Below are positions 52,339-61,293 of a stretch of 64,000 nucleotides of DNA, piece by piece. The stretch is from Cecembia rubra (GTDB taxonomy: Bacteria; Bacteroidota; Bacteroidia; Cytophagales; Cyclobacteriaceae). Made by a program: the position numbers and the translations under genes. Position 1 is the stretch's first letter. The number at the start of each line of letters is the position of its first letter. The notes under the pieces were generated by a model. That model searched no databases and was not told the DNA's origin. It saw only the letters and a list, made by a program, of their open reading frames with translations. Location: positions 1 to 64,000 of the forward strand of contig NZ_PYGF01000003.1 of assembly GCF_003014575.1 (NCBI RefSeq), in the 5' to 3' direction.

Positions 52339-55300
52339 ATGATCCCCCTCCGACTCGAAATAGAAGGACTATACTCTTACAAAGAAAAACAACTCATCGA
52401 CTTCACTCAGCTAACCGCTGCCGGGCTTTTTGGTATTTTTGGTGCTGTAGGCAGCGGCAAATCTTCCATTTTGGAAGCCATATTGCTCGCACTTTACGGC
52501 AGTACCGAAAGGTTGTCCGATCGTGGTGAAAAAAACAGCATGCTCAACCTGCAATCGGAGGCTTTGTTGATTACTTTTGAATTCCTTTCAGGAAAAAATA
52601 ATTCCCAGACCTATCTCGCCCGCTACTCTGCAAAAAGAAACCCAAAGAATTTTGAGGATGTCAAGCCTGCTGAACATACTTTTTATAAAAAATCTGGAGA
52701 GCAGCTGGAACCCATTTCCGAAGGTGCAGAGCAGATTTTGGGCATGAAAAAGGAACATTTCAAGCAGACGGTAATCATACCACAGGGCAAGTTCCGGGAA
52801 TTCATTGACCTTACCCCCGGCCCAAGGGCCGAGATGATGAAGGAACTGTTTGGTTTGGAGCGCTTCGACCTAGCGTCCAAGACAAGTACCCTCTTGAAGA
52901 TTACCAGAGAAGAAAAAATCCGTCTGGAAACCCAGTTGCAGGGCTTGGAAGAAATCCATGAGGAGCTATTGAAAGAAAAGGAAATCCTGTTGAAAGCCAC
53001 CCAAGAGGAAATCCTCCAGCAAAAAAGCACCCTTGAATTAGCAGAACAACTTTTCAAAAAACAGGAGATCCTGAAGGAAAAACACCAGGAATGGAAAAAC
53101 TTCCAAAGCGAATGGGAAAGTTTGGAGGCCAAAAAACCGGAAATCGAATCCAAGAAAAACCAGTGGAAAGACTTCCTCAAAGCCAAAACTTACTTAAAAC
53201 CAGTTTGGGAGCAGCTACAGGACCAATATGTAGATGCTGAAAAAAACAGGGTAAGCATAGATAATTGCAGCCGATTCAGGGACAATTACGCCGAAGAAAT
53301 TCTGGAACATGAAAAAGAGCTCCAGGATCTGAAAGAAAAAGCCGATCAGAAATCTGTCCGAGAGGCCAAAATCCGGGATTTGCAAAAAGTCATTGAGGTC
53401 AAGGAGCTGGAAATAGACCTTTTCCATTTGGAGCAGGCCATGGATAACCTCCAGCCAGCACTCGTGGCCAGAAAAACAGCTCTGCAGCAGATAAGCTCGG
53501 GCATACAAAACCAGGAAAAAGAACTGGAAAACAGCGGCACGACGGATAGCTCCATGCTTGCTGATTGGAAAAGTGCAGGCAAAGAATGGCAGCAGTTGGG
53601 CAGTACTGTCCAGAAAAAACAGGAAGAAAAGACTGCCCTGATGAAGGAAATCAGCCATTTCGAAGAAAAAATCCATGCACTTCAGCGAGGACTGCCAGGA
53701 GAACAGGAAAACTTTGATAAGGCGATCGCTACTGCCAAGAACCAACTGCAGCAGTTGGAAAATGAAAAAGACATGCTGGGCAAAAAAGCCGGCCTAGCCA
53801 CCCATGTGCATCTTTTGGAAGAAGGCAAAGCTTGCCCTTTGTGCGGATCTTTGTCCCATCCCGATCCACTGGAGGCTGAAAAAGAAAGTCAGGCCCTTTC
53901 TTCACTCCAAGAACAAATCCAAAACCTTAAAAAGCACCTGGATCACCTACAAACCCAATCCCTACAGCATAGGGAATACAGCATCCACCTCAGCAACTTC
54001 AGGGTCCAAAAGGACAAACTGGCCGAAGACTTGGACCAAATGGAAAACCAACTGCAGCTGCTCAGGCAACAGCTTACCCTGCAGGGTATCCCTTCCCAAG
54101 AGGAGTTGGCCCGAAAAATCTCCGAAACCGAAAACGCTATCCGAAAAAAGGAGGAAAGTCTGGAAAAACTCAAGGACTTAAGATCCCAATGGGAAAAAGA
54201 GAGGGGACTTATGGAAGATGAGGAAAACCGTTTAAGGGCTGCCGAAAATGAAGTGGTAGGAGTCCGAAGCAAAATACTGTCCAAAAAAGAAGAAATCAAG
54301 GATCCTGAATTCAGTAAAGCATTCTATCCAAGGCCCAAAGAAAGTATACTACAGGCCATCGAAAAAGTGGAATGGGACATCAAAGAAACCGCCTTCAAAC
54401 TGGAAGGTAAACTTAAGGTGATCCAGGAAACCAAGAACAAACAAGCCACCAACCTGGCCAACCTTGAAAACTTCGAGAAAAACCTGAAAGAGAACCTCAA
54501 TAAAATCAAAGACTTGGAGGCTAATTTTGCAAACCTCAAAGTGAAACACGGATTTTCGGACCAAGAGGCTTTGATCGCACTTTTCAACCATTCTCTGGAT
54601 GCGGACAAAGTGGATACCGAGATCCGTCAATTTGAAGACAGGAGACTTCTGGTGAAAAGCAAACTTCAAGAACTGGAAGGCTTGGAAGGGCTGACCACAT
54701 TCAGTGAGGAGGCTTTTGCCAAGAGCTGGGAGGCATTGAAGGAAAGCCAGGCACATTTTTCACAAATTCAGAAATCCCAAGCCCTTTTGGAACAGGAAAT
54801 CAAAACCATCCAAACTAAATTGACAGAAAAAAAGGGCCTACAGGGGCTATTTGCCAAAGTGGAAAACAGGGAATCCGACCTCAAAGAACTGGAAAGGCTA
54901 TTTAAGGGCAGTGGTTTTGTAAAGTATGTGAGTGCCATTTACCTGAAAGAGCTCTGCCATACCGCCAATGTGCGTTTTATGAAGCTGACCAAAAACAGCC
55001 TCAGTCTGGACATCGACGACAACAATACCTTCTGGGTGATAGACTACCTGAACGGGGGCAAAAAGCGCCTGCTGAAAACCCTTTCCGGTGGGCAGACTTT
55101 CCAAGCTTCCCTTTGCCTTGCTTTGGCATTGGCCGAAAAAGTCAAGTCACTCAATCAGGCTGATCAATCCTTCTTTTTCTTGGACGAAGGTTTTGGAGCA
55201 CTTGACAAAAATTCCCTCAGGGTCGTATTCGAAACCCTCAAATCCCTTCGCCACGAAAACCGAATTGTAGGTATCATCTCCCATGTGGAAGAATTGCAGC

Positions 55301-55371
55301 AGGAAATCGGCGTCTATGCCAAAGTAGAGCTGGATGCGGATAGGGGGAGTTTGGTGGGATATTCTTTTTAG
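52339..55371 (+). CDS. sbcC: Exonuclease subunit SbcC
   Basis: A 1010-aa Rad50-type ATPase. Walker A is GAVGSGKSSILEAI (near residue 37). Two long coiled-coil arms rich in E/K/Q flank the zinc hook CPLCG (near residue 499). The C-terminal lobe has the signature LSGGQTFQASLCLALAL (near 915) and Walker B FFFLDEGFGALD (near 944). It partners SbcD in double-strand break repair and hairpin cleavage. Full length for the family. Confidence 0.95.
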   Translation: MIPLRLEIEGLYSYKEKQLIDFTQLTAAGLFGIFGAVGSGKSSILEAILLALYGSTERLSDRGEKNSMLNLQSEALLITFEFLSGKNNSQTYLARYSAKRNPKNFEDVKPAEHTFYKKSGEQLEPISEGAEQILGMKKEHFKQTVIIPQGKFREFIDLTPGPRAEMMKELFGLERFDLASKTSTLLKITREEKIRLETQLQGLEEIHEELLKEKEILLKATQEEILQQKSTLELAEQLFKKQEILKEKHQEWKNFQSEWESLEAKKPEIESKKNQWKDFLKAKTYLKPVWEQLQDQYVDAEKNRVSIDNCSRFRDNYAEEILEHEKELQDLKEKADQKSVREAKIRDLQKVIEVKELEIDLFHLEQAMDNLQPALVARKTALQQISSGIQNQEKELENSGTTDSSMLADWKSAGKEWQQLGSTVQKKQEEKTALMKEISHFEEKIHALQRGLPGEQENFDKAIATAKNQLQQLENEKDMLGKKAGLATHVHLLEEGKACPLCGSLSHPDPLEAEKESQALSSLQEQIQNLKKHLDHLQTQSLQHREYSIHLSNFRVQKDKLAEDLDQMENQLQLLRQQLTLQGIPSQEELARKISETENAIRKKEESLEKLKDLRSQWEKERGLMEDEENRLRAAENEVVGVRSKILSKKEEIKDPEFSKAFYPRPKESILQAIEKVEWDIKETAFKLEGKLKVIQETKNKQATNLANLENFEKNLKENLNKIKDLEANFANLKVKHGFSDQEALIALFNHSLDADKVDTEIRQFEDRRLLVKSKLQELEGLEGLTTFSEEAFAKSWEALKESQAHFSQIQKSQALLEQEIKTIQTKLTEKKGLQGLFAKVENRESDLKELERLFKGSGFVKYVSAIYLKELCHTANVRFMKLTKNSLSLDIDDNNTFWVIDYLNGGKKRLLKTLSGGQTFQASLCLALALAEKVKSLNQADQSFFFLDEGFGALDKNSLRVVFETLKSLRHENRIVGIISHVEELQQEIGVYAKVELDADRGSLVGYSF

Positions 55372-55440
55372 AAGCGAGACGTGAGAAGCGAGAGTTTAGA
55401 GGCGAGAAGCGAGAAATAAAGAAACAAGAAACAAGAGGCA
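55372..55440. repeat. GCGAGAAGCGAGA repeats at sbcC 3' end
   Basis: Several AGAAGCGAGA blocks begin at the sbcC stop codon and grade into AGAAACAAGAGGCAAGAATCA, the same purine-rich family as at 38299-38345. Confidence 0.6.
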
Positions 55441-55539
55441 AGAATCAAGAAGGGAGAAATCGGAGGAAAGTGGGATGTCGGAAGGCATGACCTAAATCTT
55501 GACCCGGTAAATTATTGAAGGGTTGGAATATGACATGGG

Positions 55540-55690
55540 AAAAGGGGAAGTGCCGTAGGTACGCCCGACAAGAAGACGAATCTAGAAAGGCAGATTTCAG
55601 CAAAGGACTGATGGGCCGTCCCGTAATAGCCTAGGGCTCAGCCCTGGGAATTACCAGATAACCCAGGGGTCTGAAGGACCGATCAAAAGG
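55540..55690. repeat. GTGCCGTAGGTACG and AGGGCT/AGCCCT repeat element
   Basis: Contains GTGCCGTAGGTACG and two overlapping hairpins: AGGGCT/AGCCCT at 55633-55645, and CCCTGGG/CCCAGGG at 55642-55648 and 55662-55668. It resembles widespread Bacteroidota intergenic repeats. The nearby text is GC-richer than its surroundings; no gene is seen in 55441-55718. Confidence 0.5.
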
Positions 55691-55718
55691 GATAATTTGA
55701 AACGGAAATTTCCAAAAA

Positions 55719-56117
55719 TTAAAAATTAATATAAATAAGTCCCGAGATCTGGCTGATCAGAAAAAGCAAGAGGTAAAGCCTTTTGTCCATCTCAAAACGA
55801 TAGACAATAAAAACGGAAAGAATCAACAAAAATGTCGTCACATAAAGTAGCATGTGTTTGAATCCCGTATCAAACAACAAAACAACCTGAATAGAAAGTA
55901 ATATGGCTATACCCCAGAATACTGCCGCATAGGAAAATTTAGTACTACTTCCGGAAAGCATATTTTTTACAGCCCCAATTGAAAAACAGAAAACAAAACC
56001 GGTTAGACCTATAGCCACCGGCATAGTTCCAAATATTCCAATTAGAAATAGAAATGTGCTCAGAATGGAAAAGACAAAATAAACGGAAAGAAAATTTCTC
56101 GAGGTTAAATAATTCAT
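55719..56117 (-). CDS. Small four-TM membrane protein, unknown function
   Basis: A 132-aa, very hydrophobic protein with four predicted TM helices (about residues 9-30, 32-52, 62-82, 86-106) and another near the C-terminus. No motif I recognise. It stands alone, divergent from a propeller lipoprotein gene 116 bp away. Confidence 0.55.
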   Translation of the reverse strand: MNYLTSRNFLSVYFVFSILSTFLFLIGIFGTMPVAIGLTGFVFCFSIGAVKNMLSGSSTKFSYAAVFWGIAILLSIQVVLLFDTGFKHMLLYVTTFLLILSVFIVYRFEMDKRLYLLLFLISQISGLIYINF

Positions 56118-56233
56118 GCTTCAAAATCCTGAAATTAACTGAGATCTACAAACAATACTTCAAAAATTAGTTTATTTACAACGTTATCGGGTAAGTAGAA
56201 CAAATAAGTAAGAAATAAAAACCTGACCAAAAC

Positions 56234-57406
56234 ATGAGGACAATAAAATTACTGTTGGTTTTAACATTACTGCAAGTATCACTAAAATCCTGTAAGCAGC
56301 CCTCTGAAGAGACTTCAGCTTCAAATTGGAGTTTGGTCTTGGTGGATTCATTGCAGGTGGAGCATTTGGGAGAAATGATGCTTTTGGACATTTCTCCTAA
56401 CCATGAGCTATTTCTAACTGCTGACTATCAGAAAAACACCTACTTCCTGATCGACAAGAAAGGCGAAATATTCAGCGAAATAAACAAATCTGGAGATCGG
56501 CCTGATTCCTTTGGTTATGCTTTTTCAAAAATGTCATTCTGGGATGATCATATGGTTTTTGTTATCGGATCAAAAGGTCTTAAGTGGTACGATCTGAAAG
56601 GGAATGAAGCCAAATTTGTTCCTTTCAATCCTGATTACTCATTGAAGGGAATCTTACGAAATACAGGGAGCGGGCCAATCCTTCTAAAAGATAAGGAAAA
56701 TACAAAAATCCTTTACCGGGGAGGTGCTGTTAAAGGAAAGCGAACAGCGCCTGGCTATTTGGAAAAAATCAGAGGAGGCACTTTGATTGATCCTGAGACT
56801 TTTGATTTGGAGCATATTTTCCCCTTGGAAAAAGATTCACGGTTTTTTGATGGAAAATACTATGATGATGGAGACTTATATTCCCGTATTGTACTGGGAG
56901 AAGATTTTATCTATGTCACCTATGATGCCAATCCTGTTTTGTATGCCTATGAAAAAACCTATCCCTATAAATTATCTTTTAAAAAAGAACTTAAACTGAT
57001 CAACGTGAACCTAAGTGATGGTATTCCGGCCGAATATGTCGATTGGGACCTTTTTGTGGAGCCTTCCAAAGGAGGTATAAGAAGTCTTCAAGTGGACAAT
57101 AAATATGTTTACCTGATGTATTTCGAAGGGTTGCCAAAAGAAAGAATTATCGAAATTGACCAACTATACGATATAGATGAAAATAAAGCCCAAGCCGAAG
57201 AAGAAGCCGAAGTCTACAAAAGGGAAAAAAGAATGAAAGTGTTCACTTTGGAAGGGAATGAATTGACAGATATAAAACTGCCCGATTTTCTGGACAGTTA
57301 TTTGGGATTTATTGCAAGGGATGGCTTTCTGTATTTCAACAGAGCAGCAAACAATGAAACCGAGGAGGATTTTTATACTTTATATAAACTTCGGTTGGAG
57401 CAATAA
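56234..57406 (+). CDS. 6-bladed beta-propeller lipoprotein (stand-alone)
   Basis: A 390-aa lipoprotein (signal ending SLKSC, Cys20). Features: LLDISPNHELFLTADYQ, FLIDKKGEIFSEINKSGDRP, a late acidic coiled stretch (AQAEEEAEVYKREKRMK) and terminal FLYFNRAANNETEED. It matches the other propellers in size and strand rhythm but has neither peptide gene nor poly-G tract upstream; it follows a divergent membrane protein gene. Function unknown. Confidence 0.7.
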   Translation: MRTIKLLLVLTLLQVSLKSCKQPSEETSASNWSLVLVDSLQVEHLGEMMLLDISPNHELFLTADYQKNTYFLIDKKGEIFSEINKSGDRPDSFGYAFSKMSFWDDHMVFVIGSKGLKWYDLKGNEAKFVPFNPDYSLKGILRNTGSGPILLKDKENTKILYRGGAVKGKRTAPGYLEKIRGGTLIDPETFDLEHIFPLEKDSRFFDGKYYDDGDLYSRIVLGEDFIYVTYDANPVLYAYEKTYPYKLSFKKELKLINVNLSDGIPAEYVDWDLFVEPSKGGIRSLQVDNKYVYLMYFEGLPKERIIEIDQLYDIDENKAQAEEEAEVYKREKRMKVFTLEGNELTDIKLPDFLDSYLGFIARDGFLYFNRAANNETEEDFYTLYKLRLEQ

Positions 57407-57429
57407 AAAAAATACTCACTCCATTAAGA

Positions 57430-57457
57430 AAATTTACTCAATATATTGAGTAAATTT
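57430..57457. promoter_or_regulatory. 28-bp perfect palindrome, left flank of AAA ATPase gene
   Basis: AAATTTACTCAATA followed by its exact reverse complement. The core TTACTCA-N6-TGAGTAA is repeated with the same spacing at 58795-58814 on the other side of the ATPase gene. Confidence 0.6.
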
Positions 57458-57522
57458 ATAAAAACACAATTTATTAATTGATTATCAATAAGTTAAACAA
57501 ATATTTTTAAGCAATATTAACC

Positions 57523-57553
57523 AAAAAAGACAGCCAATAGGGCTGTCTTTTTT
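57523..57553. terminator. Bidirectional intrinsic terminator
   Basis: A perfect 13-bp stem AAAAAAGACAGCC/GGCTGTCTTTTTT with a 5-nt loop, between the convergent propeller and ATPase genes. T runs are present in both directions. Confidence 0.88.
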
Positions 57554-58745
57554 AAAATAAATCCAATACATCCATTTGTAAAAACTCCTGCCAAGGAATC
57601 CCACCTGTGCCTATCACTAATGCTTTGTCAGGGTTGAATTTTTCTTTGAAAGCAATCAAACCTGTCAATCGCCCTGTATGCCCGGATTTTACTTCCAGCC
57701 CGATGACTTTTTTCTTGTATTCCAAAACAAAATCCACCTCGTCATTCCCCTCCTTCCAGTAATAGAGAGAAAGCTTTTTGTCTTTAAATACCTGATTGAC
57801 CAAATGTGCTCCCACAGCCGACTCTACCCACCTTCCCCAAATTTTGGGGGATTCCAGTAGCGTATCCAAACTTTCATCGGATATCCCGGACATGATGGCG
57901 GTATTATGGACCTGAAATTTGGGGCTTGAAGCACGCTTCCTTACCATATTGGGACTGTATTTCTCAAGTCCACCAAGAAGTCCTGCATCATTAAGGAGTT
58001 CAAGGTAATTTGCCAAAGTGGTGGTGTTGCCCGCTTCAGTCAATTGTCCCATGATCTTGGTAAAACTCAACACCTGACCCGAATAGGAAGAGCCCAACTC
58101 AAAGAGCCGCTTCATCAGGGCAGGTTTATCCACGCGGGTCAACATCAGGATGTCTTTGGAAATGCTGGTTTCCAACAATGCGTCACGGACATAGCTTTTC
58201 CATCGGTCTTCATCATCTTTTAGCGTGATGGCTCCCGGATAGCCCCCAAACCATACAAATTCCTCAGCTGTCAAACCAAAAGCATCCTTCATTTCCCTGT
58301 AAGACCAATGTCCCAAGTAAGTAGCCTCAAATCTTCCAGCCAAGGACTCTGTCAGCCCCTGCTGCAGCATCAGACGCGAAGAACCCAATAGTACCAAGCG
58401 GATATCCTGCTCATCGGCACTGTCTTTATCCCACTCTGCCTTGACCTGCTCGCTCCAATTATCAATTTTCTGAACCTCATCGATCACCAACAAAAATGGT
58501 TGGTCAGCCTGCTTTGCCTGTTGGAACCTGGCTGCTTCCCATTGTTGGGCAATCCACAACTTATCACTTGCCGGGACAGCATCCGCGGCTACCAATTGCG
58601 CAGGGTATTTAAGCTCCCTCATCACCTGTCGGACCAAGGTTGTTTTCCCTACCTGTCTAGGACCATATACCACCTGTATAAACCTCCTAGGTTCATCTTT
58701 GAGTCTCTTGAGAAGTATTTTTTTATCTACCCTTTGATAAGACAT
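57552..58745 (-). CDS. AAA_14/DUF4143 ATP-binding protein
   Basis: A 397-aa protein with an N-terminal AAA ATPase domain: Walker A YGPRQVGKTTLVRQ (residues 27-40) and Walker B PFLLVIDEVQKI (Asp89-Glu90). The C-terminal DUF4143 half ends with the nuclease-like VDFVLEYKKKVIGLEVKSG, whose D...E-x-K pattern resembles the PD-(D/E)XK fold. Widely spread, lineage-variable family of unknown role, often carried on variable regions. Matched palindromes lie on either side of it. Confidence 0.9.
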   Translation of the reverse strand: MSYQRVDKKILLKRLKDEPRRFIQVVYGPRQVGKTTLVRQVMRELKYPAQLVAADAVPASDKLWIAQQWEAARFQQAKQADQPFLLVIDEVQKIDNWSEQVKAEWDKDSADEQDIRLVLLGSSRLMLQQGLTESLAGRFEATYLGHWSYREMKDAFGLTAEEFVWFGGYPGAITLKDDEDRWKSYVRDALLETSISKDILMLTRVDKPALMKRLFELGSSYSGQVLSFTKIMGQLTEAGNTTTLANYLELLNDAGLLGGLEKYSPNMVRKRASSPKFQVHNTAIMSGISDESLDTLLESPKIWGRWVESAVGAHLVNQVFKDKKLSLYYWKEGNDEVDFVLEYKKKVIGLEVKSGHTGRLTGLIAFKEKFNPDKALVIGTGGIPWQEFLQMDVLDLF

Positions 58746-58794
58746 ACTATTGAAAATTAATGAATTGCCAATTTAATCATTCAATTACGTAATT

Positions 58795-58814
58795 TTACTC
58801 ATTTTATTGAGTAA
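58795..58814. promoter_or_regulatory. TTACTCA-N6-TGAGTAA dyad upstream of AAA ATPase gene
   Basis: TTACTCA (58795-58801) and TGAGTAA (58808-58814) are spaced by 6 bp, as at 57430-57457. It is 50 bp upstream of the ATPase start. 58815-59047 is otherwise AT-rich with nothing recognised. Confidence 0.6.
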
Positions 58815-59047
58815 TTTTTCATTTTATGAGTTAAAATATTGATATACAGATATTTACAAAATAATTTTTAGATCCAAAAAGTAGAGAAAGTTCTATTTAA
58901 TAATATCCTTCAAATAGTTCAAGGCGTTAAATCTTGACCCAATCACCATAAGCTTCAAACCACTCAACATCCTTAACGTAATCGTAACTATTTGAAAACA
59001 CTGGTTTTGGTCAAATCTTCTATTTTTATTGAAAAATTCAAAACCCA

Positions 59048-60622
59048 ATGAAAAAGCTCCAAATCCTTTTAATAGCCCTGCTATTTACATCCATAGCATT
59101 TGCCCAAGAAAAAGTTAGTGGTATAGTATATGAAGACAGCAATAAAAACGGAAAAAAAGAAAGGAGAGAAAAAGGCATCCCTGGTGTAGCTGTTTCCAAT
59201 GGAATCCAGGTGGTGCTTACTGATGATAAGGGGAAATACGAAATCCCGATTGCTGAACACCAATCCCTTTTTGTTATCAAACCATCTGACTATGACCTCC
59301 CCCATTATGAAAACAATATCCCACAGTTTTATTATATCTATAAGCCGAATGGTTCACCATCAGGCCTGAAGTATCCTGGCGTTGCACCTACTGGACCATT
59401 ACCAAAATCGATTGCTTTTGGCTTATATCCTTCTGAAAAAGAGTCATCCTTTACTGCTCTGATTTTTGGAGATCCACAACCATATAATGAAAGAGAATTG
59501 GAATGGTTCTATGAAGGAATAGTGAAAGAGGTAGAAGGTATTCAAGACATTAGCTTTGGCGCATCCTTGGGGGATCTAGTAGGGGATAGGCCTGACTTTT
59601 TTCCAGCATATAAAGACATCATCGGCAAGGTTGGGGTGCCTTGGTTTCAGGTAATGGGGAATCATGATATGAATTTTGATGTCAGTACTGATGAGTTCAG
59701 TGATGAATCCTTTACAGCTTCCTTTGGCCCCGCCACTTATGCCTTCAACCATGGAGATGCTCATTTTATCGTCTTAGAAAATATTCTTTACCCAGATCCA
59801 AGAGATGGACAGGGCTATTGGGGAGGTCTTAGAAAGGATCAGCTTGCTTTTGTAGAAAACAACTTGAAATTCGTCCCAAAAGACAAGTTAGTGGTCTTAT
59901 TGATGCATATTCCACTTTTTGAAGAAAATGGAGATAGTTTCCGGGATACAGATCGGGAAAAGCTTTTGGAACTCATCTCCCCATATGCAAATACCCTGTC
60001 TCTTTCGGCTCATACCCATTATATGAAACAGACTTTTTTCGATAAAAAAGATGGTTTTCAAGGTGCTAAACCCCATCACCACTTCAACATTGGTACTCCA
60101 TCAGGAGACTGGTACAGTGGAAAAATATTAGCAGATGGAACTCCTGCTTCCACCATGCGGGATGGTTCTCCAAAAGGATACTTGTTTTTGGAAATCAATG
60201 GCTCCGAATATTCCGCTCGCTATAAAGCTGCCGGAAATTCAGCAGATTACCAGATGCAGATCCATGCCCCAAAAGTATTAGTGGAAGGGGTTCGTACCAC
60301 TGCACAAATTGTAGCCAACTTTTTTACCAGTAGCCCCTCCGATAAAGTCCGCTATAGAATAAATGAGGGAGATTGGAAATCTATGGACAACTTGGAAGGA
60401 ACAGACCCCAGCTTTTGGTTAGAGGTTATGGAATGGGACACGACAGAAAATTACTTGCCCGGGAGAAGACCATCCAATCCTGCTTTAACGGACCACCTTT
60501 GGAGAGCCTCCATGCCAAGCAATCTTTCATCAGGAGAATACATTATTGAAGTTGAAGCTACGGATATGTTTGGAAACAAACACACAGCCAAGCATTCGTT
60601 CCAAGTCATCAAACAGCCATAA
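59048..60622 (+). CDS. Secreted calcineurin-like metallophosphoesterase
   Basis: A 524-aa exported enzyme (signal MKKLQILLIALLFTSIAFAQ, about residues 1-20). Domains: an SdrD-B/Ig-like N-domain (VSGIVYEDSNKNGKKERREK, about 22-110), a metallophosphoesterase core (FGDPQPYNERELEW, GASLGDLVGDRP, WFQVMGNHDMNFD, LVVLLMHIPLF, LSLSAHTHYMKQ, about 135-330) and a C-terminal Ig-like domain (about 400-524). This three-domain layout (MetallophosN-core-MetallophosC) is typical of Bacteroidota. Substrate unknown. Monocistronic with a terminator directly after. Confidence 0.93.
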   Translation: MKKLQILLIALLFTSIAFAQEKVSGIVYEDSNKNGKKERREKGIPGVAVSNGIQVVLTDDKGKYEIPIAEHQSLFVIKPSDYDLPHYENNIPQFYYIYKPNGSPSGLKYPGVAPTGPLPKSIAFGLYPSEKESSFTALIFGDPQPYNERELEWFYEGIVKEVEGIQDISFGASLGDLVGDRPDFFPAYKDIIGKVGVPWFQVMGNHDMNFDVSTDEFSDESFTASFGPATYAFNHGDAHFIVLENILYPDPRDGQGYWGGLRKDQLAFVENNLKFVPKDKLVVLLMHIPLFEENGDSFRDTDREKLLELISPYANTLSLSAHTHYMKQTFFDKKDGFQGAKPHHHFNIGTPSGDWYSGKILADGTPASTMRDGSPKGYLFLEINGSEYSARYKAAGNSADYQMQIHAPKVLVEGVRTTAQIVANFFTSSPSDKVRYRINEGDWKSMDNLEGTDPSFWLEVMEWDTTENYLPGRRPSNPALTDHLWRASMPSNLSSGEYIIEVEATDMFGNKHTAKHSFQVIKQP

Positions 60623-60624
60623 AA

Positions 60625-60658
60625 AAATATCCAGGTAGAAGTTCCTGCCTGGATATTT
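60625..60658. terminator. Bidirectional intrinsic terminator
   Basis: AAATATCCAGG (60625-60635) pairs perfectly with CCTGGATATTT (60648-60658), with A-rich and T-rich flanks, between convergent genes. Confidence 0.8.
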
Positions 60659-60681
60659 CAAAGTTGGATTAGTATTGGTTT

Positions 60682-61293
60682 TTACTTTAAGATATTTTCA
60701 TTCACCCAGTCAATTTCCTCTTGGCGGATGGTATGATTAGTATCTGGAAAGATCAACTTTTTTACATTAGCCCCCATTTTCTCGAATTGTAATGCTGATT
60801 CTTCAATTCTGGATAAGGGGACATGCATGTCCTGATAGCTTGAGCCGAAGAATACCGGACAACCATCGAAATCACCTCCATATTTGGAAGGGTTAAATTG
60901 CTCTCCTATCAATCCGCCAGTAAAGGCAATTACTCCACCCCATTTCTGAGCCTTTTGGGCTGTATACTCAAGAGATAGGCAAGCTCCTTGGGAAAAACCG
61001 ATAAAGAAAACCTGTTCTGAATCAAATCCTTTGGCTTTCAAATCCTCCACAATCCCATCCAAAGTTTTCAAAGAATTAGAAAAAGAAGGCTCATTACTTT
61101 TATCTGGGGCCATGAAGCTATATGGATACCAAGTATTCCCAGGCGCTTGGGGAGCTACTAAAGCAAAATCATCTAGATGTAAATAGTCTGCCAGGCCAAG
61201 AATACTAGCTGTATTCCCTCCTCTACCATGAACCATGACGGCTACTTTCTTTGCCTCTTCCAGCGGTTTACCTCTCAATATTGTTTCAGGCAT
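60682..61293 (-). CDS. Alpha/beta hydrolase, carboxylesterase (MhqD-like)
   Basis: A 203-aa cytoplasmic hydrolase of the phospholipase/carboxylesterase group. The catalytic triad is visible: Ser in VFFIGFSQGACLSLEY, Asp in SSYQDMHVPLSRI, His in FPDTNHTIRQEE; the oxyanion block is VMVHGRGGNT. It overlaps the dioxygenase gene by 8 bp. In Bacillus the equivalent pairs (MhqD/MhqO) act in resistance to methylhydroquinone, catechols and other electrophiles under MarR-type MhqR control. Confidence 0.88.
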   Translation of the reverse strand: MPETILRGKPLEEAKKVAVMVHGRGGNTASILGLADYLHLDDFALVAPQAPGNTWYPYSFMAPDKSNEPSFSNSLKTLDGIVEDLKAKGFDSEQVFFIGFSQGACLSLEYTAQKAQKWGGVIAFTGGLIGEQFNPSKYGGDFDGCPVFFGSSYQDMHVPLSRIEESALQFEKMGANVKKLIFPDTNHTIRQEEIDWVNENILK

